Source of the DNA: Chitinophaga sp. SYP-B3965
Lineage (GTDB): Bacteria > Bacteroidota > Bacteroidia > Chitinophagales > Chitinophagaceae
Assembly: GCF_009647655.1 (NCBI RefSeq)
Contig: NZ_WJFD01000008.1
Span: forward strand, 62,001 to 126,000
DNA: 64,000 nt
Direction of reading: 5' to 3'
Part shown: positions 7,656-15,498 of the stretch, piece by piece
Layout of the letters: every line of letters begins with the position of its first letter
Position numbering within the stretch: the stretch's first letter is position 1
Position numbers and translations under genes: made by a program
Notes under the pieces: model-generated
Databases searched by the model: none
What the model was told of the DNA's origin: nothing
Seen by the model: only the letters and a program-made list of their open reading frames with translations

Positions 7656-8495
7656 ATGGAACAACAAAAAGTATGGTATGTTACAGGCGCCTCACAAGGA
7701 TTTGGCCTGATACTCGTAAAAAAATTGCTCGCCGCCGGTCAGAAAGTAGCAGGTACTTCCCGCAAACTGGATGCCCTCAAAACCGCAGTAGGCGATCATG
7801 AAAACTTCCTTCCTATTCAGTCTGACGTAGCCAATGAAGCCAGCGTACAGCAATCTATTGAACAAACGATCAAAACATTAGGTGGTATAGATGTAGTAGT
7901 AAATAATGCAGGTTATGGTCTGATAGGCAGCCTGGAAGAATTGTCCGACAAAGAAGTACGCACCAATTTCGATGTGAACGTATTTGGCGTACTGAATGTG
8001 ATCCGCCACGTGATGCCTCACTTCCGTGAAAAGAAAAGCGGTTTCATTTTCAACATCTCTTCTATTGGTGGCTTCAGTGGCAACTTCCCCGGCTTCGGCA
8101 GTTATTGCGGAACTAAGTTTGCACTGGAAGGTTTAACAGAATCACTGGCAGCAGAATCAAAAGCATTCGGCGTGAAAGTAGTGATCGTAAGCCCTGGTTA
8201 TTTCCGCACCAACTTCCTGGCATCTACATCCCTGGCAGTTCCTGCCAACCCGATAGATGCATACAAAGATGTACGCGAATCACAAGCGCAACACCAGGGC
8301 GGCCTCAATGGCCAACAGGCAGGTGATCCCGAAAAAGGTATCGATGTACTGATTGAAATAAGCAAAGCAGAAAATCCTCCACTGCATTTATTCCTCGGCC
8401 CTGATGCATATCATGTGGCTAAACAGAAGATCAGCGCGGTGGAAAGTGATATGGACAACTGGCAGGAGCTGGCTACGTCTACGAACTTTAATTAA
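7656..8495 (+). CDS. Short-chain dehydrogenase/reductase
   Basis: A 279-residue SDR enzyme. The cofactor-binding TGASQGFG motif is at residues about 10-17, the NNAGYG motif follows the fourth strand, and the active site is complete with Ser in ISSIGG and Tyr/Lys in YCGTKFALEG. A basic residue after the Gly motif (SRKLD) suggests NADP(H). A -7 box TAGCTTTG lies at 7626-7633, 22 bases before the start. The substrate is not evident. A very strong terminator follows, so the gene is probably monocistronic under the AraC regulator upstream. Confidence 0.92.
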   Translation: MEQQKVWYVTGASQGFGLILVKKLLAAGQKVAGTSRKLDALKTAVGDHENFLPIQSDVANEASVQQSIEQTIKTLGGIDVVVNNAGYGLIGSLEELSDKEVRTNFDVNVFGVLNVIRHVMPHFREKKSGFIFNISSIGGFSGNFPGFGSYCGTKFALEGLTESLAAESKAFGVKVVIVSPGYFRTNFLASTSLAVPANPIDAYKDVRESQAQHQGGLNGQQAGDPEKGIDVLIEISKAENPPLHLFLGPDAYHVAKQKISAVESDMDNWQELATSTNFN

Positions 8496-8509
8496 ATGCT
8501 AAATTACTG

Positions 8510-8560
8510 AACAAGAAACGTCACTCGCAGAGATCTGTGAGTGACGTTTCTTGTTTGATA
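8510..8560 (+). terminator. Intrinsic terminator after the SDR gene
   Basis: Arms 8510-8530 and 8535-8555 pair over 21 positions with one G-T wobble and a 4-base AGAT loop. A T-rich tail follows. It ends the SDR transcript. Confidence 0.85.
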
Positions 8561-8714
8561 TAACTCAATACTGATACTTTATTTGATTTGCCGGAGAATA
8601 TATCGGACAAAAACCCAAAATACCAATGACAATCAATTACTTATAAATAACCATCCATTGAAGCCTTTTACCACCCCCTGTCAAAAAAAGAAAAAATCTT
8701 ACCTTTACCTCATA

Positions 8715-8867
8715 ATGAAAGATAAAAAACCGAATAGTAAACCTCGCCCTCAACGGGAAAATCCTTTTGTCAAGATGATTCGCGACAAAAAAAGGATAAA
8801 GGAAGCTATTGCCAATGGTATTCCTTTATCATCTCTCAATGATATAGAATTTGTTCATCCCATATGA
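8715..8867 (+). CDS. Small basic protein, 50 aa, partner of DUF6169 gene
   Basis: ATG 8715 opens a 50-residue basic protein (MKDKKPNSKPRPQRENPFVK, then IRDKKRIKEAIANGIPLSSL and DIEFVHPI). It has a Lys/Arg-rich first half and one amphipathic helix, with no membrane segment. A possible -7 box TACCTTTA is at 8700-8707, 7 bases before the ATG. Its last codons overlap the UUG start of the DUF6169 gene, so the two are translated together. The size and coupling recall an antitoxin-like partner, but no known antitoxin fold is recognised. An in-frame UUG at 8583 would add 44 residues of low-complexity sequence and is not preferred. Confidence 0.65.
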   Translation: MKDKKPNSKPRPQRENPFVKMIRDKKRIKEAIANGIPLSSLNDIEFVHPI

Positions 8868-9324
8868 TCTCACTAAAACAGAAGATGGATATCAATTTAC
8901 TTCTGATTTTGGCTTAACCTACTTTTTATACTTTAGCAAATATTATCTCATAGATGAGAATGGAGATGATTTGATCGTAACATCATTTGGATTTTTTCAT
9001 GACCCTGAAAAAGTCAGGGTAAACGATCAAAGGATTAAAGCAACCATCATTTCGTTTATTATAGATTATTTCGAGAAAAATCCAGAACTAGGCATTTTAT
9101 ACTTGTGTGATCCCAGAGATGATCTGGCCAGGCATCGAAGAATAATCTTTGGTTCATGGCATAGAGAGATGGATCAAGGTATTGAGAAATTTGATTGTAA
9201 TAAATACCACGCTAAATTGGGATATTATTCTTCTCTACTCATAAAAGCAGATAACCCGCAAAAACAACATTATGTAGATGCTTTTTATAGGCATCTTAAT
9301 GAATTAATCCCGGAAGAAGCCTAA
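8851..9324 (+). CDS. DUF6169 family protein
   Basis: A 157-residue protein of the DUF6169 type: an N-terminal PY-x-F/L strand (IPYDLTKTEDGYQFTSDFG), a central alpha-beta part with DQRIKATIISFIIDYFEKNP, the ILYLCDPRDDLARHRRIIF core with its CDxxD and RxRxF residues, and a late W in FGSWHREM. Function is unknown. The frame opens only at 8848 (after TAG 8845-8847), and the first usable start is UUG 8851, inside the last six codons of the upstream gene. This 17-base overlap implies translational coupling. An ATG at 8864 is in another frame and leads nowhere. Confidence 0.75.
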   Translation: MFIPYDLTKTEDGYQFTSDFGLTYFLYFSKYYLIDENGDDLIVTSFGFFHDPEKVRVNDQRIKATIISFIIDYFEKNPELGILYLCDPRDDLARHRRIIFGSWHREMDQGIEKFDCNKYHAKLGYYSSLLIKADNPQKQHYVDAFYRHLNELIPEEA

Positions 9325-9383
9325 AACACAGCTAAATGTTAAAACACTTTAACAGTCCCAAAAACCACCCGGCACCCGCAGGG

Positions 9384-9415
9384 TTTGCTCATTTAACCAA
9401 TTAAGCGTACCTTTG
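9384..9415 (+). promoter_or_regulatory. Promoter of the RhlE helicase gene
   Basis: TTTG at 9384-9387 and TACCTTTG at 9408-9415 with a 20-base spacer are a full match to the phylum's consensus. Transcription from about 9421 gives a leader of roughly 145 bases before the UUG start, unusually long for this window. Confidence 0.75.
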
Positions 9416-9475
9416 CGTCATATTTTTATATCCCCTCCTTGCAGATAAGGTAATTCCCTCAGCAATTTGGTTCAC

Positions 9476-9549
9476 TTAAAATGATGTGTGGATATACAAT
9501 CTAGCCATCCTTCTCTTCTTTAAGGTCAGGGTTGTTAGCATCATTTTAA
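9476..9549 (+). promoter_or_regulatory. Inverted repeat in the RhlE mRNA leader
   Basis: TTAAAATGATG (9476-9486) and CATCATTTTAA (9539-9549) are perfect complements enclosing 52 bases, and the 3' arm ends 18 bases before the UUG start codon. The closed stem would put the ribosome entry site next to a long-range helix, as expected for a temperature- or helicase-sensitive leader. The role is inferred. Confidence 0.4.
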
Positions 9550-9567
9550 ACAAAAAACTCAAACATA

Positions 9568-10842
9568 TTGTCATTCGAGAATTTAGGTCTCATTGCGCCC
9601 ATATTGCGTGCGCTTGAAACACAAGGCTACACTACGCCTACGCCTATCCAGTCCCAGGCCATTCCGGTGGTATTAGGACAGAAAGACCTCCTGGCCTGTT
9701 CACAAACAGGTACCGGTAAAACAGCCGCTTTTGCTATTCCTATTCTGCAATTGTTATACAATCAGAAGAAAGCAGAACAAACACCCAGCAGGCACATTAA
9801 AACTTTGATATTAACGCCCACGCGTGAACTGGCTATCCAGATCGCTGAGAACTTCTCAGAATATGGCGCCCACACGGGTTTGAAACACCTGGTAATTTAT
9901 GGTGGCGTTTCCGCCGGCCCGCAGATCTCAACACTGAGAAGCGGTACAGATATCCTCATCGCTACCCCAGGCCGTTTATTAGACCTCTGGCAGCAAGGGC
10001 ATATCAACCTTCGTTACATCCACCAGTTTGTACTGGATGAAGCAGACCGCATGCTGGACATGGGTTTCATTCATGATGTAAAAAGAGTGATCACCAAATT
10101 ACCAGAGAAACGCCAGACATTATTCTTCTCCGCAACCATGCCGGATGAAATTGCCCACCTGGCAAATTCTATCCTCACCAATCCAACAAGAGTGAACGTA
10201 ACTCCCGTTTCCTCTACAGCGGAAAAGGTAGAACAACGCATGTACTTTGTAGATAAGAACTCTAAACGTTCTTTACTGATCCATCTGCTGAAAAACCCTG
10301 ATATCACCAGCGCGCTGGTATTTACCAGGACTAAACACGGTGCAGACAGAGTAGCAAAAGAACTGAACAAGGTAAATATTTCTGCAAACGCCATCCATGG
10401 TGATAAGTCTCAAAACTCCCGCCAACGGGCTTTACAGGACTTTAAAGGTGGTCGTATCCGTATCCTCGTAGCCACAGATATTGCGGCAAGAGGTATTGAT
10501 GTAGATAACCTCGCGTATGTATTCAACTTCGAAATCCCGAACGTACCTGAAACTTACGTTCACCGTATTGGCCGTACAGGCCGTGCTGGTGCAAGTGGTA
10601 TTGCCATTTCTTTCTGTGATGATGAAGAAAGGGCTTACCTGAAGGATATCACGAAGCTGATCGCACAACAGATCCCCGTGGTAACTGATCATCCATTCCC
10701 GGCCAGTCATTCCGGCGGAGCAGGATCAGCAAGACCAGCTCCCGGTGTAAACCTTCGCCAGTCTTCCACCCAGCAGGTACAGGCTAAAAAGAATAGTAAC
10801 CGCAAGTGGAATAGTCGCCCGCAAAACAAACAATATAGTTAA
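9568..10842 (+). CDS. rhlE: DEAD-box ATP-dependent RNA helicase, RhlE type
   Basis: A 424-residue RNA helicase with all motifs: the Q motif (SFENLGLIAPILRALETQG, then PTPIQSQAIP), Walker A SQTGTGKTAAF, PTRELAIQ, DEAD in VLDEADRMLDMGF, SAT in FFSATMP, and HRIGRTGRAG. The C-terminal tail is short, basic and Asn/Gln/Arg-rich (KKNSNRKWNSRPQNKQYS), as in RhlE-like proteins that act on ribosomal RNA and cold-sensitive mRNAs. The start is UUG 9568; the family N-terminus MSFENLGL begins exactly there and no ATG is available nearby. A long structured leader precedes it and a terminator follows at 10850. Confidence 0.95.
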   Translation: MSFENLGLIAPILRALETQGYTTPTPIQSQAIPVVLGQKDLLACSQTGTGKTAAFAIPILQLLYNQKKAEQTPSRHIKTLILTPTRELAIQIAENFSEYGAHTGLKHLVIYGGVSAGPQISTLRSGTDILIATPGRLLDLWQQGHINLRYIHQFVLDEADRMLDMGFIHDVKRVITKLPEKRQTLFFSATMPDEIAHLANSILTNPTRVNVTPVSSTAEKVEQRMYFVDKNSKRSLLIHLLKNPDITSALVFTRTKHGADRVAKELNKVNISANAIHGDKSQNSRQRALQDFKGGRIRILVATDIAARGIDVDNLAYVFNFEIPNVPETYVHRIGRTGRAGASGIAISFCDDEERAYLKDITKLIAQQIPVVTDHPFPASHSGGAGSARPAPGVNLRQSSTQQVQAKKNSNRKWNSRPQNKQYS

Positions 10843-10849
10843 ATTTATA

Positions 10850-10877
10850 GCGCCCATACTGTAACCGGTATGGGCGC
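10850..10877 (+). terminator. Hairpin after rhlE
   Basis: GCGCCCATAC (10850-10859) and GTATGGGCGC (10868-10877) pair perfectly with an 8-base loop, followed by a short GTTAT tail. It lies between rhlE and the nucleotidyltransferase gene and probably ends the rhlE message. Confidence 0.6.
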
Positions 10878-10893
10878 GTTATAAATTCAGACT

Positions 10894-11661
10894 ATGCAAG
10901 ATACCATCAAAGAACAATTAAGCCGGATTGAACAGGAACATGGCGTGAAGATCTTATACGCCTGCGAATCCGGTAGCCGGGCCTGGGGCTTTCCCGGAAC
11001 GGACAGTGACTATGATGTGCGTTTTATTTACGCAGCCCCTCTCCAGACTTACCTCAGTATCCGCGACAGGCGGGATGTGATAGAACTCCCCGTAAATGAA
11101 GTACTGGACGTTAGCGGATGGGATATCCGCAAAGCCTTACAGCTTTTCCTCAAATCCAATCCTCCTTTATATGAATGGCTGCAATCTCCTATCTGCTACA
11201 AAGCAGATCCCGATTTTGTAAGAGACATGGAAAACCTCATGCCTATCTATTTTGCCAATCGCCCCGGTTGCCATCATTACCTCAACATAGCACTCAGTAC
11301 TTTTGAAAACGACCTCACCGGTAATGAAGTGAAACTGAAGAAGTATTTCTATGCCCTGCGGTCCATACTGGCCTGCCTTTGGATCATAGAGAACGAGATC
11401 CTTCCTCCTATGGAGTTCCGTTTGCTGCGCACACAGGTGGGAGACGTCACCTGGCAGAATGCGGTAGATAATTTATTGGAGATAAAGCAGCACGCTTCAG
11501 AAAAAACAATTGTTCCCGTAGTACCCTTGCTGCATGCATGGTTAAAAGAAACGATCGCATTCTGTAAAGAAAAAGCGGCTCAGATACCTTCCAGCCAGGA
11601 AAGCATTGAGCCGTTGGATCAATTATTTCAGAAGTATATCAAGATCCCTGCACCGATCTAA
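10894..11661 (+). CDS. YcgL-type nucleotidyltransferase
   Basis: A 255-residue protein of the YcgL branch of the polymerase-beta nucleotidyltransferase superfamily. The active site is complete: the GSRAWGFPGTDSDYDVRF block gives the GS motif and the two Asp of DxD, with a third acidic residue likely in RRDVIELPVNE. The C-terminal half is helical (FLKSNPPLYEWLQSP; LKKYFYALRSILACLW), as in the family. Its target is unknown; relatives are assigned to nucleotide transfer onto RNA or protein, but none is established here. The start ATG 10894 follows the rhlE terminator. Confidence 0.88.
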   Translation: MQDTIKEQLSRIEQEHGVKILYACESGSRAWGFPGTDSDYDVRFIYAAPLQTYLSIRDRRDVIELPVNEVLDVSGWDIRKALQLFLKSNPPLYEWLQSPICYKADPDFVRDMENLMPIYFANRPGCHHYLNIALSTFENDLTGNEVKLKKYFYALRSILACLWIIENEILPPMEFRLLRTQVGDVTWQNAVDNLLEIKQHASEKTIVPVVPLLHAWLKETIAFCKEKAAQIPSSQESIEPLDQLFQKYIKIPAPI

Positions 11662-11672
11662 GCGGCAATACA

Positions 11673-13079
11673 TCACTTCACCTTTCTAAACACCATCGTA
11701 TCCGTTTCCAATACCGGCACCAAATACCCGCCGGTATCAATCCTCACATCCGGAAACGCTTTAAATACGGCAGCAGTAACGCCCGTTTTATATACAAACA
11801 ACTCCTGCAAGCCCTTGTTCTTTTGCAAGGCCAGAAGTCCTTTATCACTCACCTTAGTACCTACAAGGTTCAGGTATTTCAATTGTTTACACTTGGCCAG
11901 TTCCAGCAAACCTGCATCTGTGATGGCGGTGTTTTCCAAACTCAAACGGGTAAGCTCCGGCAGTTGTGCCAGGATCTTCATCGCAGAATCACCGACGGCT
12001 GTATTGGATAATTTCAACCAAACGATCTGCGATTTCAGCGGTAGCAATAAGGCCGCGTTCTTATTATTAAACCCGGATGCATTGATGGCATTCACCATCA
12101 CAAATCCATTCCCTGCCGCCACCGGCATCACTTTCACCCCTAACATTTCCAGTGAATCAATATCTTTGGCAGAAGCAATACGCGCTTCTTCTTTTGGCAT
12201 GAACGGATGATTGCCCGGCCCGGAAGCAGGTTGCAGACCTTCCAGCACCAGCTCTATCCTTGAAGATTTACGAAGGTCTTTTACTTTCGCTGTGGTAGAT
12301 GCGCCTTGTTCTATCCACCAGTAAAGTAACTCTACCTGGCCAGGACTCAATTGTGGCTTACCTTTCGGCGGCATACGTTTATCATCGTCATCAGAGAGTA
12401 CCAGTCTTTTGTATAGTTCACTGGATTCTGGCATGGTTTCTTTTAGCACCGGTCCGTTCTCTCCACCTTTCAGGATATGTACCATGCTATCTAAACGTAA
12501 TCCCCCTTTCAGTTTACCTGCATTATGGCAGCTCACACATTTCTGTTCGAGGATAGGTTTTATCAGCTGGTCATATACTTTTGCTTCTTCGATATTGGGA
12601 ATGGTGGCAACAGGTGCTTTTCGGGAACCAAATGGCATGGCAGCTGTAAGATAATCTTCCCCATGGGTAAGGTTTCCGCCCAAGTGCCCTGCAGCAGAGA
12701 GCATCAATATCATGGCAGCAGAAACCCATAACCAGCTTTTCCGGAAGAGGGAATATCTTCTTAAGATACAAAGGGCGCTGGCTATAACGGCAACGCCTAT
12801 GCCCATCCACATATGCAGGTCCAGAGCGCTTTCCTCATATCCGCCGGAAAGTGATAACAGGTAACCTGCAATGCAGGCTGCAATGGCAGACACGGCGCCA
12901 AAGATCAGTATCGGCAATACGGAAGAACCCAGGAAAGCCAGGCGCTTGTTGCGGCTCAGCCATTCCAGAATAAAAGCTACGATCAGTATGCCAATAGGAA
13001 GATGTACCAGCAACGGGTGAAAGCGCCCTATAAATAAACTCCAGCTCCCCTGCGGAGCAGCCTGTAATAAATTGATCAC
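11673..13079 (-). CDS. DUF2231 membrane / c-type cytochrome / leucine-rich repeat fusion
   Basis: A 468-residue membrane protein. Residues about 10-150 are four hydrophobic segments opening with the DUF2231 mark FHPLLVHLPIG. Next comes a planctomycete-type cytochrome c domain with heme site CVSCH and the distal MPPKGKPQLS Met. The last 130 residues are leucine-rich repeats (LPELTRLSLENTAITDAGLL; LKYLNLVGTKVSDKGLLALQ). The start is taken as GTG 13079, whose GTGA overlaps the TGA of the upstream isomerase gene by 4 bases; ATG 13130 would overlap it by 55. It is the last gene of a four-gene operon. A role in electron transfer or substrate binding in the periplasm is inferred. Confidence 0.85.
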   Translation of the reverse strand: MINLLQAAPQGSWSLFIGRFHPLLVHLPIGILIVAFILEWLSRNKRLAFLGSSVLPILIFGAVSAIAACIAGYLLSLSGGYEESALDLHMWMGIGVAVIASALCILRRYSLFRKSWLWVSAAMILMLSAAGHLGGNLTHGEDYLTAAMPFGSRKAPVATIPNIEEAKVYDQLIKPILEQKCVSCHNAGKLKGGLRLDSMVHILKGGENGPVLKETMPESSELYKRLVLSDDDDKRMPPKGKPQLSPGQVELLYWWIEQGASTTAKVKDLRKSSRIELVLEGLQPASGPGNHPFMPKEEARIASAKDIDSLEMLGVKVMPVAAGNGFVMVNAINASGFNNKNAALLLPLKSQIVWLKLSNTAVGDSAMKILAQLPELTRLSLENTAITDAGLLELAKCKQLKYLNLVGTKVSDKGLLALQKNKGLQELFVYKTGVTAAVFKAFPDVRIDTGGYLVPVLETDTMVFRKVK

Positions 13080-13990
13080 TTGCCGTATCGCGATTTTAAA
13101 AGTTTCATCATATGCACATTGATATCCCATTGATTAGCCACTGGCTGACGCGTGTAAGGCAAAGTGGGCATATAGTCCGGCGGACCGAATTCAGTCAGTA
13201 TCGTCAATGTTTCGCCGGTGGTCTGTTTATGTTTTACGATCTCATCCCACCAGGCAAAGTGTGCTTTCACGGTATTTTCCCATTCCGGGGCACGGGGATC
13301 ATTCACCTGTGGCCCTTCAGGATGGCCAATACGTGCATGGATATGTCCCGCACGGGATAAAGCAATGGCCACTGTTTCCGCCTGGTCCTGTAAAAGTGTT
13401 TCATGCACATTACACCAGTGAGAAATATCCAGCGTTAAACGCAGCGCAGGTTTCGCTTCAATAAAACGACGCGCCACATGTGCTGCAAACAACATGCGGG
13501 AACGATGTGTTTCATGATAGATAGGTATGCCGCTGAGTTGTGAAACACGCGTAGTCATATCTATCAGTTTACAATTCTCTTCAAAAGAAAAGTAATCCTT
13601 GCCGGAATGGCAATTGATATAAACCGGACGTTGTATCTTCTGACTGGTAGCTGCATTCACCGCTGCTTCAAACTGCGCAGCATGTTTGGCATAATCAGAT
13701 CCACTGCCACCACATAAAAAACCAACTTCCAGCCCGTGTTTCTTCAACGCAGCAAAAAGATCATCATGTGCTTTCGGTTCAGCGGGCCACCATACCTCAA
13801 TACCATCGTAACCAACGTCTTTTGCACGTTTGCAAAATTCATCGATCGTACCGGGGAAACCCCAGTTGGTGCCCATTATCAGCAATTTAAAACCGGGGGC
13901 ATGAGGCGCTGCTTTTACAAATGATGGCAATAAAGAAACCGAGCCAAGCATAGCGGATTGTTTAAGGAAATTCCTTCTGTCAAGATGCAT
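13076..13990 (-). CDS. Exported sugar phosphate isomerase/epimerase-like TIM-barrel protein
   Basis: A 304-residue protein with a twin-arginine signal (LDRRNFLKQSAML) and a TIM barrel of the AP-endonuclease-2 / sugar isomerase superfamily (IGFPGTI-like first strand, GYDGIEVWWP, YINCHSGKDYFS, ETHRSRMLF, LTLDISHWCNV, HARIGHPEGP). The His, Glu and Asp residues in these strands are the usual metal ligands. Export by Tat implies a periplasmic enzyme acting with the adjacent DUF1501 and cytochrome-like proteins. The substrate is unknown. The stop overlaps the GTG of the next gene. Confidence 0.88.
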   Translation of the reverse strand: MHLDRRNFLKQSAMLGSVSLLPSFVKAAPHAPGFKLLIMGTNWGFPGTIDEFCKRAKDVGYDGIEVWWPAEPKAHDDLFAALKKHGLEVGFLCGGSGSDYAKHAAQFEAAVNAATSQKIQRPVYINCHSGKDYFSFEENCKLIDMTTRVSQLSGIPIYHETHRSRMLFAAHVARRFIEAKPALRLTLDISHWCNVHETLLQDQAETVAIALSRAGHIHARIGHPEGPQVNDPRAPEWENTVKAHFAWWDEIVKHKQTTGETLTILTEFGPPDYMPTLPYTRQPVANQWDINVHMMKLLKSRYGK

Positions 13991-13994
13991 AAGA

Positions 13995-15488
13995 TCAACC
14001 TAATATTTCGTGTATAACATGCCCTTCAACATCCGTTAATCTGAATGGACGGCCCTGAAAATGATAAATTAATTTTTCGTGGTCAAAGCCAAGTTGCTGC
14101 AGCATGGTAGCATGGATATCATGCACCGCTACTTTTCCTTTCACTACACTGAAACCGATCTCATCTGTTTCTCCCCATGTAAACCCTTTACGGATACCGC
14201 CTCCGGCCATCCACATGGTAAATGCTTCCGCATGATGATCACGGCCAAGGAAAGGCATTTCCTGTCCTTCGCGGTTTTCCTGCATAGGTGTACGGCCAAA
14301 TTCACCACCCCACACAACAAGTGTTTCATCTAACAGCCCACGTTGTTTCAGGTCTTTTAATAAAGCAGTGATCGGTCTGTCTATCTGTGTGCATTTATTA
14401 CGCATACCCAGGTTCACTGCAGTATCTTCACCGGTACCATGTGCATCCCATCCCCAATCAAACAACTGCACAAAACGCACCCCTTTCTCTACTAATTTAC
14501 GTGCCAGCAAACAGTTATTGGCAAACGATTCCTTGCCCGGTTGTGTACCATACATCTCCTGGATATATTCCGGTTCATCCGCAATGTCCATCACACCCGG
14601 TACAGAGATCTGCATCTTGTAAGCCAGTTCATATTGAGAGATGCGGGATAATGTTTCCGCATCAGAAAACGCTTCATATTCCAACTTGTTCACATCATTG
14701 ATCGCCTGGATGGATTGATACCGCATGTCGCGGTCCATCCCTTCCGGATCGGTGATATATAATACAGGATCTCCTTTGGACCGGCATTGCACACCCTGGT
14801 AAACAGAAGGCAGAAAACCACTACCCCACACGCTTTTACCAGCATCCGGTGTTTTACCACCAGAAGTTAACACCACAAAACCTGGCAGGTTACTATTCTC
14901 AGAACCCAAACCATAAGTAACCCATGAACCAATACTCGGTCTTCCTAAACGTGCACTCCCCGTATGCATAAATAACTGCGCAGGGCCATGATTAAACTGA
15001 TCTGTATGTACTCCTTTCAAAAAACTCACATCATCCACCATGGTAGAAAAATGCGGCATGAAATCAGATACCCAGGCACGGGATTCTCCATACTGCTGGA
15101 ACTTTGCCTGCGGCCCCAGCATTTTAGGTACCCCGCGGATGAACGCAAATTTCTTTCCCTGCAACAGGGATTGCGGACAAAGCTGGTTATGCAGTTTCTG
15201 CAGGTCCGGTTTGTAATCAAACATTTCCAGTTGAGAAGGAGCACCCGCCATATGCAGGTAGATCACATTCTTAGCCCTTGCAGGAAACTGCGGTGCTTTT
15301 GGCTCCAGCGGATTCAAACTTTGCGGCATGCCCGCAACAGGAGAAGAAGAAGAAAAGATATTACATCCTCCAATTAAAGAGCCCAGGGCTGTTGCGCCAA
15401 TACCAGCCATACAGTCCTGTAAAAAATGCCGGCGCGAAAAATACTTCGCGGCCCTTTCATTTGCTTCCCTGATCAGTTTCTCAGACAT
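13995..15488 (-). CDS. DUF1501 domain protein with Tat signal
   Basis: A 497-residue protein of the DUF1501 family, related to the alkaline phosphatase/sulfatase fold. The N-terminus carries a twin-arginine signal (FSRRHFLQDCMAGIG) and the body has family segments KNVIYLHMAGAPSQLEMFD, HTGSARLGRPSIGSWVTYG, VVWGGEFGRTP and GRDHHAEAFTMWMAGGG, where the Asp and His residues suit metal binding. ATG 15488 is chosen since it starts 10 bases after the stop of the DUF1553 gene. DUF1501 and DUF1549/DUF1553 genes are constant neighbours in Planctomycetes and some Bacteroidota. The reaction is unknown. Confidence 0.92.
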   Translation of the reverse strand: MSEKLIREANERAAKYFSRRHFLQDCMAGIGATALGSLIGGCNIFSSSSPVAGMPQSLNPLEPKAPQFPARAKNVIYLHMAGAPSQLEMFDYKPDLQKLHNQLCPQSLLQGKKFAFIRGVPKMLGPQAKFQQYGESRAWVSDFMPHFSTMVDDVSFLKGVHTDQFNHGPAQLFMHTGSARLGRPSIGSWVTYGLGSENSNLPGFVVLTSGGKTPDAGKSVWGSGFLPSVYQGVQCRSKGDPVLYITDPEGMDRDMRYQSIQAINDVNKLEYEAFSDAETLSRISQYELAYKMQISVPGVMDIADEPEYIQEMYGTQPGKESFANNCLLARKLVEKGVRFVQLFDWGWDAHGTGEDTAVNLGMRNKCTQIDRPITALLKDLKQRGLLDETLVVWGGEFGRTPMQENREGQEMPFLGRDHHAEAFTMWMAGGGIRKGFTWGETDEIGFSVVKGKVAVHDIHATMLQQLGFDHEKLIYHFQGRPFRLTDVEGHVIHEILG

Positions 15489-15498
15489 ATGGAGACAA

